From an uncultured bacterium (lineage in GTDB: Bacteria > Verrucomicrobiota > Kiritimatiellia > RFP12 > UBA1067): a DNA stretch of 9,326 bases. The DNA lies in the NCBI GenBank assembly GCA_902779075.1, contig CACZAK010000193.1:1-9326 (forward strand), given 5' to 3'. The translations under genes were made by a program, and so were the position numbers. Below the pieces are notes generated by a model, which was not told where the DNA came from, did not search any database, and saw only the letters and a list, made by a program, of their open reading frames with translations. Positions 1-8,302 of the stretch are shown piece by piece. Numbering within the stretch: position 1 is the first letter of the stretch; each line of letters begins with the position of its first letter.

Positions 1-1
1 C

Positions 2-1537
2 GTGAACCGGCTCTGGGCGCCCGTGTCTGTCTCATATCGCGTCGGCGGCAAGGCGCGGACGGTTAAGCTCGACGGCAACGAGCTTAGGTACTTTGCCGGC
101 GGCGGCAATGTGAGCGACGTGCACTGCGAGGTGGACGCGGAGTACCTAAAGGACTTCAAGGCGACGCTTGACAAGATGCACACGATCCTAAGCGCCAACC
201 CCGGACGTGAAGACCTGAAGTCGCTCATGGCGAAGATCGACGCGGCCGTTGCGGACGGGCGGCTGTTCCAGGCGTATGCGCTCACAACGACGCGGGTGGG
301 ACGCGAGGCCAGGAACGCCCGTGCAATCGCCGCTACACCGTGGTTCGACTGGAAGACCGGCGAGCTTGTGTTCCGCGCCAGGAACTACAGGCGCAAGCCC
401 TTCAAGGGCGGAGTCCGGGCAAAGCTCCCCGCCCACGACTGGAAGCCTCTGAGGGAGTTCACTCCGCTTGATATTCCCGTGAACGGCGTCGGGGAGTGCC
501 GCATCCCATACGACTGCGCCAAGGACGGAATCGGCACGGCTCCGCGCGACCATCTTTTCCGCTTCGCCCTTGTCGAAGGGACGAGTGAAGAAGAGATGGC
601 GTTTCAGTTTGACGCCATCTTCTCGCGGCGAGACGGTTTGGAGGCGTCAGGGTGGTCCGGTTTCCTCCGCCAGCGCTGGTGTTTAGGCAAAGACGAAAAA
701 ACCCTCGCCCGTCTCGGCAAGAACGACAACGTGACAACGTTCAGCTATCTCTTCGATCCCGATGGGCGTTATCTCAAGTTTCATGCCGAGGTGCAGGAGC
801 AGGATTTCATCCCTCCTGTCAGGCCGGACGCCATGTACACGCATGACAGCCTGCAGCTGTACTTCGACCAGCTGAACAACGCGCGGTTCGACACGGGAAC
901 GGGATATGACGAAGATGATGCCGTCTTCCAGATAGGTCTTGTGGACGGCAAGACGCCGACGGTGTTTCAGGAATATCCTCTCCCGAAGAAGATGGACATT
1001 CCCGTCTCGGTGATCCGCCGTGCCGACGGAAAGACCGTGTACGACGTGACTTTTCCGAAGGAGACGCTGCCGTTTGCGGATCTCCGTCCGCGGCATGGCA
1101 ACGTCATTGGCGCGGGGCTGCTCGTAAACGACCGCTGCAAGGATGCAGCGGGCGAGTTCTCGGCGAGCTATCAGAGCAAGCAGCAGTACAATACGCCGAA
1201 GAACTGGAAGGACCTGTACCTCTCATACGAAAGACCGGGCTGCAATGCGTTGATAATTCTTGCCGACCGTAAGCCGGTGAAAGCATCCGTGGCTTCGGGC
1301 TCTGTGGTGGACGAATACATGCCGACTGCCGACGGCGTGGTGTCCTGCAAGGTGTCAGCCGAGTGGGGAAGTCTTCTCACCCTTGAAGACGTTGTAGTCG
1401 AAGGTGCGGAAGTTTCCCGCCGTCCCGAACTTCCCTTGACGCTGCCCTATCCGAAGTCGGCGGAGCTGAAGCTGAAGGTAAAGGCGGGCGTGCCCGTGAA
1501 AGTTTCCGCCAAGGTGAAGATCACGACAGGGGAATAG
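2..1537 (+). CDS. CBM9-like domain protein, 5'-partial
   Basis: The frame is open from the left edge, where a GTG is the first codon, and no signal peptide or ribosome site is seen, so the 511 residues are probably the C-terminal part of a larger secreted protein. Residues 1-105 are unrecognised. Residues about 110-205 look like an all-beta, Ig-like segment. Residues about 245-410 match the CBM9-like/DOMON pattern: a YLKFHAEV strand (257-264), HDSLQLYFDQ (281-290), a YDVTFPKE strand (347-354) and IGAGLLVNDR (369-378). Such domains bind sugars in xylanases and other secreted PVC or Bacteroidota proteins. Residues 411-511 form another beta-rich tail. No catalytic motif is visible, so any enzyme domain would lie upstream of the window. 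The stop is 5 bp before the next start, which implies co-transcription. The binding role is inferred from the fold pattern; the ligand is unknown. Confidence 0.82.
   Translation: MNRLWAPVSVSYRVGGKARTVKLDGNELRYFAGGGNVSDVHCEVDAEYLKDFKATLDKMHTILSANPGREDLKSLMAKIDAAVADGRLFQAYALTTTRVGREARNARAIAATPWFDWKTGELVFRARNYRRKPFKGGVRAKLPAHDWKPLREFTPLDIPVNGVGECRIPYDCAKDGIGTAPRDHLFRFALVEGTSEEEMAFQFDAIFSRRDGLEASGWSGFLRQRWCLGKDEKTLARLGKNDNVTTFSYLFDPDGRYLKFHAEVQEQDFIPPVRPDAMYTHDSLQLYFDQLNNARFDTGTGYDEDDAVFQIGLVDGKTPTVFQEYPLPKKMDIPVSVIRRADGKTVYDVTFPKETLPFADLRPRHGNVIGAGLLVNDRCKDAAGEFSASYQSKQQYNTPKNWKDLYLSYERPGCNALIILADRKPVKASVASGSVVDEYMPTADGVVSCKVSAEWGSLLTLEDVVVEGAEVSRRPELPLTLPYPKSAELKLKVKAGVPVKVSAKVKITTGE
1528..1534 (+). 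promoter_or_regulatory. Ribosome binding site for the GH5-like gene
   Basis: AGGGGAA lies inside the end of the upstream gene, 8 nt before the ATG at 1543, and supports that start. A second purine run (1537-1542) abuts the ATG and is too close to work well. Confidence 0.55.
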
Positions 1538-1542
1538 AGGAA

Positions 1543-3495
1543 ATGAAAGTCAGACTCGGAACAATCATTGTCATTGCGGTGCTTGCGCTTGATGCCGCTG
1601 CGGACATCTTCCGTCCCGGCGAGTTCTTCGTCGGGTGCAACTACTGGTCGAAGAACGCCGGAATGTACATGTGGCGGGAGTGGCGTCCGGATGTCGTGGA
1701 GAGGGAAATCGGCGAATTGGCGAAGAACGGAGTGGAAGTGATGCGCGTATTCCCTCTTTGGAGCGACTTCCAGCCCCTCACCGGGGTCTGCGCCGCAGGC
1801 GGCGGCTACAAGAGCTACCTCCAGAACGACAAGCCTCTCTCAAACCCTGCTGGCGTTGACGACGAGATGGTGCGCCGATTCAGGTTCATGTGCGATGTCG
1901 CCGAGAAGAACGGCATCAGCCTCGTCGTGGGAATCGTGACGGGATGGATGTCGGGACGGCAGTTCGTCCCGGTCGTGTTCGAGGAGAAGAACGTCCTCAC
2001 AGACCCTGAGGCCGTCATGTGGCAGACTCGGTTCGTCAGGCATTTTGTGAACGCCCTCAAGGATCACAAGGCCATTGCAGCATGGGACTTTGGAAACGAA
2101 TGCAACTGCATGGGCCAGACGACGCAGGCGGAGTTCTACAACTGGATGGAGCACATTGGCTCTGCGATACGCCTTGCCGATCCGACAAGACCCGTCGTCT
2201 CCGGGATGCACGGCCTGTCCACCTGCGAGCGCGACCGTGCGCCGATCCGGCTGAACGGCGAGCTTTCGGACATCCTCTGCACGCATCCGTATGCGTTCTA
2301 TGTGGGCGGATGCGGCAAGGAGGCTTTCAACACGATGCGCACAGAGCTGCATCCCACGGCCGAATCGCTGCTCTACACCGACCTTGGAGGCAGGCCGTGC
2401 TTCATCGAGGAGATCGGAAACCTCGGTACAGGCTGCACAAGCGACGAGCGCACAGCCGCCGGAATGCGCTGCACCCTGTTCAGTGCGTGGGCAAACGACC
2501 TCATGGGATGCCTTTGGTGGTGCAACTCGGATCAGGAAGTGCTGGAATTCCCTCCCTATATCGACACCGCTAACGAGCGCGAACTCGGCCTTTTGAGGCA
2601 CGATTATTCGCCGAAGCCGGTCATGCTTGAGATGAAGGAGTTTCAGAGGTTCCGGAAATCCCTTCCGTTCCGAAAGCTCCCCTCGCGCCGGACTGATGCC
2701 GTCATCGTCGTTCCAGAGAGAAGCGCCGGCTGGATACCGGGCTTCGGTGCGTATCTTCTTGCGCGTCAGGCCGGCTTCGATCCGCGATTTGCCGGAGCGG
2801 AGCATGAGTTGCCGGAGTCGGACTTCTACATCGTCTGCTCGTCTGAATACGACTCCAGCTATTCCTATATCGCGCAGAAACGCATCTTCGCCAAGGCGAA
2901 GGAGGGCGCGACCGTGCTGCTGGTGTATTCGGCGGCGTCCCGCTTCACCGCGCTTCGCGAACATGCAGGGCTTGAAGTGGACTACTGTTCGCTCTCGCCA
3001 AGCCAGCAGACGTTCGAGCTTGATGCTTGCCCCGGAAGAAAGATTGAATGCGGAGATAGAGGAACATGCAAACTCATCGCGAGGGAATGCGAGGTTCTTG
3101 GCAGGACCTCGGACGGCGAGCCCGCGTTCTCCAGATTCAAGTGCGGGAAGGGCACGGTGCTTCTCTGCAACGCTCCGATCGACCGGGAGTCCATAATGCG
3201 CACAGATGCATTTACAGGCGATAAGGTGCAGCCGTACTACCTCGTTTTTCGCGAGGCCATGAAGATTGCCGGCGTAAAGCGCGTAGTGGAGAAAGGTGAC
3301 TGTCCGTGGGTTGGCATTACTGAGCATCCCGCCGAGGACGGTTCGACAATCGTCATGGCAATCAATTTCGAGCCGCGCGCGATTACATGCCCCGTCTCGC
3401 TGAAGGGGCGCATCGGTCGCGTCTGGCTTGGCAAGGTCAATGCGGATTCAATCGAACTTCCTCCGAACGAAGCCGCGCTATTTGAGGTGAGGTGA
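1543..3495 (+). CDS. Secreted GH5-like (clan GH-A) glycoside hydrolase
   Basis: A 650-residue retaining beta-glycosidase-like protein, predicted to be exported. Residues 1-20 form a signal peptide (KVR, hydrophobic core, AAA before Asp21). Residues 22 to about 370 read as a TIM barrel of the GH5/GH42 clan. The opening resembles mannanase-like GH5 proteins (GCNYW 31-35, MWREW 43-47, MRVFPLWSDFQP 67-78). The acid/base is Glu186 in WDFGNE (codon 2098-2100), His248/Tyr250 fit the barrel HxY motif, the nucleophile is probably Glu290 in FIEEIG (codon 2410-2412), and Trp325-Trp326 fit the active-site aromatic. Residues about 380-580 look like a Rossmann/GATase-like domain as in GH42, and about 595-650 like a small beta-domain ending in PNEAALFEV. 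A beta-mannanase or other backbone-cutting role is possible, but the substrate is unproven. The mature part has 23 cysteines, which is high. It sits between the CBM9-like gene and the GH2 gene in a translationally linked series. Confidence 0.88.
   Translation: MKVRLGTIIVIAVLALDAAADIFRPGEFFVGCNYWSKNAGMYMWREWRPDVVEREIGELAKNGVEVMRVFPLWSDFQPLTGVCAAGGGYKSYLQNDKPLSNPAGVDDEMVRRFRFMCDVAEKNGISLVVGIVTGWMSGRQFVPVVFEEKNVLTDPEAVMWQTRFVRHFVNALKDHKAIAAWDFGNECNCMGQTTQAEFYNWMEHIGSAIRLADPTRPVVSGMHGLSTCERDRAPIRLNGELSDILCTHPYAFYVGGCGKEAFNTMRTELHPTAESLLYTDLGGRPCFIEEIGNLGTGCTSDERTAAGMRCTLFSAWANDLMGCLWWCNSDQEVLEFPPYIDTANERELGLLRHDYSPKPVMLEMKEFQRFRKSLPFRKLPSRRTDAVIVVPERSAGWIPGFGAYLLARQAGFDPRFAGAEHELPESDFYIVCSSEYDSSYSYIAQKRIFAKAKEGATVLLVYSAASRFTALREHAGLEVDYCSLSPSQQTFELDACPGRKIECGDRGTCKLIARECEVLGRTSDGEPAFSRFKCGKGTVLLCNAPIDRESIMRTDAFTGDKVQPYYLVFREAMKIAGVKRVVEKGDCPWVGITEHPAEDGSTIVMAINFEPRAITCPVSLKGRIGRVWLGKVNADSIELPPNEAALFEVR
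3484..3492 (+). promoter_or_regulatory. Tandem GAGG ribosome sites for the GH2 gene
   Basis: Two GAGG motifs (3484-3487 and 3489-3492) sit in the last codons of the GH5-like gene. The first is 7 nt before the ATG at 3495, the second 8 nt before the ATG at 3501. A GTG at 3492 is also in frame. The ATG at 3495 shares its A with the upstream TGA stop, which is typical of coupled translation, so 3495 is preferred; 3501 is about as likely and leaves the signal peptide intact. Confidence 0.5.
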
Positions 3496-6254
3496 TGTTT
3501 ATGACACGGATAAAAAGGATCTTCGCAACAGCCGTGTCGGCTGGACTCTTGCAGTGCATGGCGGGGGAATGGCTGGACCTCTCCGGCGAATGGGACGTGT
3601 GCGGAGAGGGATGGGAGTGCCGTCAGACGGCAAGCAGGCTCGGTTCCGAGTGGATGATACCTCCGGGGACGCCGTCCGACTACACCGTGAAGGGCAAGGC
3701 GCGGCTTCCCGGAACGCTGGCCGACTCCGGCCTGGGAGTCGAACAGACATACGGAACGTGGAGTTCGATGTGCGGCGTGCAGTCCCGCCAGGCGCTGTGC
3801 CTGCGCCGCAAGTTCATCGGAAAGGCCGTGTACTCAAGGCGCGTCACCGTGCAGGAGTCGATGCGCGGCAAGGCGCTGGAACTCGTCATGGAGCGCGTGA
3901 TGTGGAAGTCCTCCCTGAAGGTGGACGGCAATCTCCGCGGCGAAGCCGACTCCCTCGGAACGCCGCACGTGTACGGGTTCGCTCCGGGCGAACTTGAGCC
4001 TGGCGAACATCTCTTCGAGATAGAAGTGGACAACACATGCCGGTACGACTTCTCCGGATGGTCGCACGGATGGGGACCCACCACGCAGACGCAGTGGAAC
4101 GGCATAATCGGAGAGTTCGCGGTGCGCGAGGCGAACCCGCTGAGGGCGGTGCGCATATTCGCCGGCTGGCCGGCGAACGGACGCGTAGTGCTTAAGCTCC
4201 CGCATGGAACCCCGCTCGACGCCGTCGAGATCGACGGACTCGCGGTGACCGGCACCGGCCGCAGCGGCGACGAGGCGACCGTGTCCTTCGAGGGCGAGCC
4301 CGAGTACTGGAGCGAGTTCCACCCGCGCCTCTACACGCTTCGCATGCGGGGGGGCGGATTCTCCTTCTCGCGCCGCTTCGCGTTCCGCACCGTCTCGGCC
4401 AAGGGCCACAGGCTCTTCATGAACGGCAAGCCGTTCTGGTTCCGCGGCAATGTCGACAACTGCCAGTTCCCGCTGACGGGATACCCGGCCATGACAAAGG
4501 CGGAATGGCGGCGGCAGATCAGGATACAGCAGCAGAACGGCTGCAACGGCATGAGGACGCACACCTGGACGCCCCCGGAGGCGGCCTTCGCCGTGGCCGA
4601 CGAACTTGGCTTCTACATCCTGGCGGAGACGTGCTACTGGTCAGACGGCGACATAATGAAACGCGCCGTCGGGCGCGGAAACGACGCCCTCGACAGGTTC
4701 TGCCATGCCGAGCTCAAACGCGTGCAGGACGCCTACGGCGACCATCCGTCCATGATCTCGATGGGGCTCGGGAATGAACTGGGCGCATGCGACTTCGACG
4801 TGCTGGAGCAGTGGATGTCGGAGGCCAAGGCATATGACGGGAGATGTCTTTCCATCGCATCGACCGCGCGCAAGGTGTGCCCGTCCGACGACTACATGAC
4901 GACCCACAGCTACCCCGGCATAGGGGCCACGCGCTCCCGCCGCGCAAACCACACGGACTGGGATTACGAGGACGTGTACTCCCGCACCCCCATACCGGTG
5001 CTGGCGCACGAGATAGGGCAGTGGCCCGTGTATCCGCACTGGAACGACATCGGCAGGTTCGACGGCCTTCTGAAGGCGTACGACTGGATGGAGATGCGCG
5101 ACACGGCCGTGTCCAACGGGACGCTCCGGTTCCAGAGGTTGTGGCATGCGGCATCCATCAAGACCAGCCGCCTGATGTACAAGGACGAGGTCGAGAGCTT
5201 CATGCGAACGGCATCGTGCGCAGGGCTGCAGCTTCTCGACGTGCGAGACTACACGGGCCAGGGCGAGGCGCTGGTGGGCTGGCTGGACGCATTCTTCGAC
5301 GCAAAGCCGGGGTGCGCGGAGCTGCCGGCGTTCTCCGACGTGTTCAGGCCCGTGCCGTTCCTGGCGCGCTTCCGCAAATACGTCTGGAGCGCGGGCGAGA
5401 CGTTCTCCGCAAGGCTGCAGATAAGGAACATGACCGAAAACACGATTCCGGCCGGCACCACATACCCTGTGTCATTCGCCGGAAAGTGCGGCCAGGTCAA
5501 GCTTGAAAAGGCCGTCCTGCCTGGCGAAATAGGCGATGTGGCGGAGGTGAGCTATCCGCTCGAAGGCTGGATGGCGGGAGTGAGGAACGAACTTGCCTTC
5601 GGGGAGAACCGTTGGAGCGTGTTCGTGACGGACGCCGGAGAGACGCCCGTGCGCGTTCCTGACGGCGTCACGCTCACGGACGATCCCGCGAAAATGGCGA
5701 AGGTGCTCGCAGCGGGCGGCCGCGTGGTCTACACGGGGACGAGCGCCGTTGCGGGGATGGGCAAGTTCGTCCCGGTATACTGGTCGACGCTTTTCCTCAG
5801 GAAGAAGCTCCGCCATTCCATGATAGGCACATGGTTCAACGAGGATCATCCCGCATTTGCGCACTTCTTCACGGAGGACTGGATGGACTGGCAGTGGCGC
5901 GACATGACAGACCAAGCCGTAGTTCACGTATTGACGGGGCGCGTGCCCGACGGCTTCACGCCTGTCGCGATGCCGGTGCCCGACATCCACACCTCTGAAC
6001 TGCTGGGCACGATGTTTGAATTCAGGGTGGGCCCTGGCCGTGCGTTCGTTTGCGGATATCCGATAGGCGAAGCCCTTCTGCCGGAGGCGAGGCAGCTGAG
6101 AAAGAGCGTCCTGTGCTATGTGTCCTCAGACGCGTTCCGGCCGGCATGGGACATGAAACCCGACGAGTTCGCGGATCTGTTCGCGAAGCCCGGCAAGGCG
6201 GAGGCGGCGGAGCGGGAGCGCTACCTCACGCCGTTCGACGCCGGTCTGAAGTGA
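3495..6254 (+). CDS. Secreted GH2-family beta-glycosidase (beta-galactosidase-like)
   Basis: A 919-residue exported retaining exo-beta-glycosidase of family GH2. The signal peptide is about residues 1-24 (basic TRIKR, then a hydrophobic run). Residues about 25-215 are the jelly-roll sugar-binding domain, with an ERVMW strand near 133-137 and QWNGIIGEF at 200-208. Residues about 215-300 are the Ig-like domain. The TIM barrel starts at GHRLFMNGKPFWFRGN (304-319), with FPLTGYP and RTHTWTPPEAAF following. The acid/base is Glu428 in GLGNELG (codon 4776-4778) and the nucleophile Glu506 in AHEIGQW (codon 5010-5012). Residues about 615-715 form another beta-sandwich, and about 720-880 a GATase/flavodoxin-like domain with HPAFAHFFTEDWMDWQW and a late FEFRVGPGRAFVCGY motif, seen in some beta-galactosidase-like GH2 proteins. 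The sugar specificity (galactose, mannose, glucuronate) cannot be fixed from motifs. Numbering is from the ATG at 3495. Confidence 0.92.
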   Translation: MFMTRIKRIFATAVSAGLLQCMAGEWLDLSGEWDVCGEGWECRQTASRLGSEWMIPPGTPSDYTVKGKARLPGTLADSGLGVEQTYGTWSSMCGVQSRQALCLRRKFIGKAVYSRRVTVQESMRGKALELVMERVMWKSSLKVDGNLRGEADSLGTPHVYGFAPGELEPGEHLFEIEVDNTCRYDFSGWSHGWGPTTQTQWNGIIGEFAVREANPLRAVRIFAGWPANGRVVLKLPHGTPLDAVEIDGLAVTGTGRSGDEATVSFEGEPEYWSEFHPRLYTLRMRGGGFSFSRRFAFRTVSAKGHRLFMNGKPFWFRGNVDNCQFPLTGYPAMTKAEWRRQIRIQQQNGCNGMRTHTWTPPEAAFAVADELGFYILAETCYWSDGDIMKRAVGRGNDALDRFCHAELKRVQDAYGDHPSMISMGLGNELGACDFDVLEQWMSEAKAYDGRCLSIASTARKVCPSDDYMTTHSYPGIGATRSRRANHTDWDYEDVYSRTPIPVLAHEIGQWPVYPHWNDIGRFDGLLKAYDWMEMRDTAVSNGTLRFQRLWHAASIKTSRLMYKDEVESFMRTASCAGLQLLDVRDYTGQGEALVGWLDAFFDAKPGCAELPAFSDVFRPVPFLARFRKYVWSAGETFSARLQIRNMTENTIPAGTTYPVSFAGKCGQVKLEKAVLPGEIGDVAEVSYPLEGWMAGVRNELAFGENRWSVFVTDAGETPVRVPDGVTLTDDPAKMAKVLAAGGRVVYTGTSAVAGMGKFVPVYWSTLFLRKKLRHSMIGTWFNEDHPAFAHFFTEDWMDWQWRDMTDQAVVHVLTGRVPDGFTPVAMPVPDIHTSELLGTMFEFRVGPGRAFVCGYPIGEALLPEARQLRKSVLCYVSSDAFRPAWDMKPDEFADLFAKPGKAEAAERERYLTPFDAGLK

Positions 6255-6280
6255 CGTTAAACCTATTTGAAAAACAAGAA

Positions 6281-6285
6281 AGGGA
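6281..6285 (+). promoter_or_regulatory. Ribosome binding site for the GH36-GH29 gene
   Basis: AGGGA lies 10 nt before the ATG at 6296, in the 41-bp gap (6255-6295), which is A-rich compared with its surroundings. No convincing -35/-10 promoter or terminator is seen in this gap, so read-through from the GH2 gene is likely. Confidence 0.45.
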
Positions 6286-6295
6286 AGCAGTGTAA

Positions 6296-8302
6296 ATGAG
6301 AACACGGTGCGGAACAATTTTGGCAGCGGTTGCAGTGGCGACATGTGCGGTTGGCGCGGAGCATTGCCGTCCGACTGGAGAACTGCAAGTGAAACTGCAG
6401 GCTCTGGCGGACATTGCCGTGGATGGCTGTGCGGACGTTCGTATTTTGCAGGATGTCGTGACGGTGACGTCCACGGGTGCGGTCTCGTTCGTGCGGCTGA
6501 AGATTGGTGAATCGCTTGCGCCGGAAATGAAGGTGCTGAACGACGCCTGGGAGCGTAGCTATGGCGATTTGGAATGGCAGACGCTTGGCGAAAATACGAT
6601 CTACTCGCCGTGGTACTTTCTCGCTGAGAAGGACGGGAAGGTGCAGGGCTTTGGCGTGGAGACAGGCCCTGGTGCGATGTGCTGCTGGGAGGTCTCGGCA
6701 AAGGGCATGACGTTGGTGCTGGATGTGCGTGCGGGTGGCGGCCCCGTGCGTCTCAATGGGCGGACGCTGAAAGCCTGCCGAATCGTCCGCGCGGAATCGA
6801 AGGCGGGTGAGTCGCCTTGGCAGTTCGGGCGGCGTTTCTGCCGGATGATGTGCCCGAAGCCGAAGCTGCCGAAAGCGCCTGTCTATGGCTACAACGACTG
6901 GTACTGCGCATACGGAAAGAACACCGCTACGAACTTCCTCGCCGACGCAGAATACATCGTGTCGTGCGCGAAGGGCTGCCCCAATCAGCCATACGTCGTG
7001 ATGGACGATGGCTGGCAGAAGAACTCGCCGCCGGTCGTCGGCGAGTCCGGACGCGGCCCGTGGGACGCGGCAGGGGCGAACTTCGGAATGGAAATGCCGG
7101 AGTTCTGCCGTAGGATCGCCGCGCTCGGCGCAAAGCCAGGGCTTTGGTACCGTCCGCTCCGCGCATGGGACGAACTGCCGGAGGAGCAGCGGCTGATTGC
7201 AGACCGCGACTATCTCGATCCGACTGTGCCAGCCGTAAAGTCTCGCATCGTGGAAGACGTCAGGCGTTTTCGTGAATGGGGCTTCAAGCTCGTCAAGATA
7301 GACTTCCTTTCTTACGACCTTGCGCAGATATTTCCCTGCGATCCGTTGTCCTATTACGACCGCTACATTCAGGACAACCGCAAGTGGCGTAACGATTCGA
7401 GAACTACGGCCGAGGTCATGCTTGACCTTTACAAGGCGATGAAGGACGCGGCGGGGGACGATGTGGTGATAATCGGCTGCAATGCGTTCAGCCATCTTGC
7501 GGCGGGGGTGTTCGAGTTGCTCAGGACTGGCGACGACACGTCTGGCAGGGATTGGGACAGGACACGCAAGAACGGGGTCAACACTCTTGCGATGAGGTCG
7601 ATACAGGATGGCGCATTTTTCAAGATAGACGCCGACTGCGTAGGCTTAGCCTCCGAAGGAGCCGTTCCGTGGAATCTCAACCACCAGTGGATGGAGCTTC
7701 TTGGCCGCAGCGGTACTCCGTTCTTCGTCTCTTGGAAACGCGAACTGGCGACGCCAGAAGTACGCGAGGCGCTGTCAAAGGCGTTTCGCCACGCATCTTC
7801 TGTCCGCGACGTAGCGGAGCCGCTTGACTGGTTCGAGTCCCGTCGGCCTCGCCGCTGGCGCTTTGCAGATGGTGCAGCCGATTTCCAATGGAGCAATGAT
7901 TTTGCGGCTCGTCCGGCACCGCGTCCTGCACTTGCGGCGCGGCTTGCGGAGGGACCGGAGATAATCGGCATAGTCCACTGGGGGCTGAATACCTTCACCG
8001 ACCGAGAGTGGGGCTTTGGCGACGAAGACCCCTCGATGTTGAACCCTGCGAAGTTTGATGCAAACCAGATCGTGGGCGCGTGCAAGGCGGGCGGAATCGG
8101 CGGGCTTGTCGTAGTCGCGAAGCACCACGACGGCTTCTGCCTCTGGCCGACGAAGACCACGGAGCACAACATCACCAAGTCGTCGTTTGGCCGAGACTAC
8201 GTAAAGGAGATGGAACAGGCCTGCCGTCGAGCAGGGTTGAAGTTCGGCGTCTACTGCTCGCCGTGGGACCGCAACAACGCGCCGGAACCGAGAAGTATGT
8301 GA
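6296..8302 (+). CDS. GH36-like alpha-galactosidase fused to N-terminal part of GH29 alpha-L-fucosidase
   Basis: A 668-residue exported protein holding one domain and part of a second. Residues 1-21 form a signal peptide (RTR, hydrophobic core, AVGA before Glu22). Residues about 25-165 are an N-terminal beta-sandwich, and about 195-480 a GH36/melibiase-like TIM barrel with YGYNDWYCAYG (197-207), YVVMDDGWQ (233-241), the nucleophile Asp336 in VKIDF (codon 7301-7303) and the acid/base Asp414 in RTGDD (codon 7535-7537). The family would release terminal alpha-galactose. After DFQW (529-532) the frame runs without a stop into a GH29 fucosidase: IVHWGLNTFTDREWG (559-573), EDPSMLNP, AKHHDGFCLWP (608-618) and GVYCSPWDRN (651-660). 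This resembles the plant AtFUC1-like GH29 group, which acts on alpha-1,3/1,4-fucose. The frame then ends after six off-family residues, before the fucosidase nucleophile, because of a frameshift near 8282. The galactosidase half is complete enough to be active; the fucosidase half is not. Confidence 0.85.
   Translation: MRTRCGTILAAVAVATCAVGAEHCRPTGELQVKLQALADIAVDGCADVRILQDVVTVTSTGAVSFVRLKIGESLAPEMKVLNDAWERSYGDLEWQTLGENTIYSPWYFLAEKDGKVQGFGVETGPGAMCCWEVSAKGMTLVLDVRAGGGPVRLNGRTLKACRIVRAESKAGESPWQFGRRFCRMMCPKPKLPKAPVYGYNDWYCAYGKNTATNFLADAEYIVSCAKGCPNQPYVVMDDGWQKNSPPVVGESGRGPWDAAGANFGMEMPEFCRRIAALGAKPGLWYRPLRAWDELPEEQRLIADRDYLDPTVPAVKSRIVEDVRRFREWGFKLVKIDFLSYDLAQIFPCDPLSYYDRYIQDNRKWRNDSRTTAEVMLDLYKAMKDAAGDDVVIIGCNAFSHLAAGVFELLRTGDDTSGRDWDRTRKNGVNTLAMRSIQDGAFFKIDADCVGLASEGAVPWNLNHQWMELLGRSGTPFFVSWKRELATPEVREALSKAFRHASSVRDVAEPLDWFESRRPRRWRFADGAADFQWSNDFAARPAPRPALAARLAEGPEIIGIVHWGLNTFTDREWGFGDEDPSMLNPAKFDANQIVGACKAGGIGGLVVVAKHHDGFCLWPTKTTEHNITKSSFGRDYVKEMEQACRRAGLKFGVYCSPWDRNNAPEPRSM

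Noticed and set aside
1840..3327. 495-residue open frame on the minus strand
   Set aside because: It lies fully antisense to the well-supported GH5-like gene. The composition is a codon-phase shadow (Arg/Ala/His-rich, no domain or signal recognised).
6263..7495. 410-residue open frame on the minus strand
   Set aside because: It is antisense to the GH36 barrel, whose motifs are clear; the translated protein shows no recognisable fold and is typical of GC-rich shadow frames.
7896..7964. ATGA at 7896-7899 as a coupled start of a separate fucosidase gene
   Set aside because: The frame from this ATG ends at a TAA after 22 codons, is Arg-rich and not signal-like, whereas GH29 similarity continues in the upstream GH36 frame.
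8080..8283. Start of the downstream fucosidase frame at the ATG at 8080
   Set aside because: The first 68 codons lie out of frame with the conserved GH29 N-terminal half encoded over the same bases and show no family similarity.
8275..8302. Programmed ribosomal frameshift
   Set aside because: There is no slippery heptamer or obvious stimulatory element, and a four-base gap fits the protein family spacing better.
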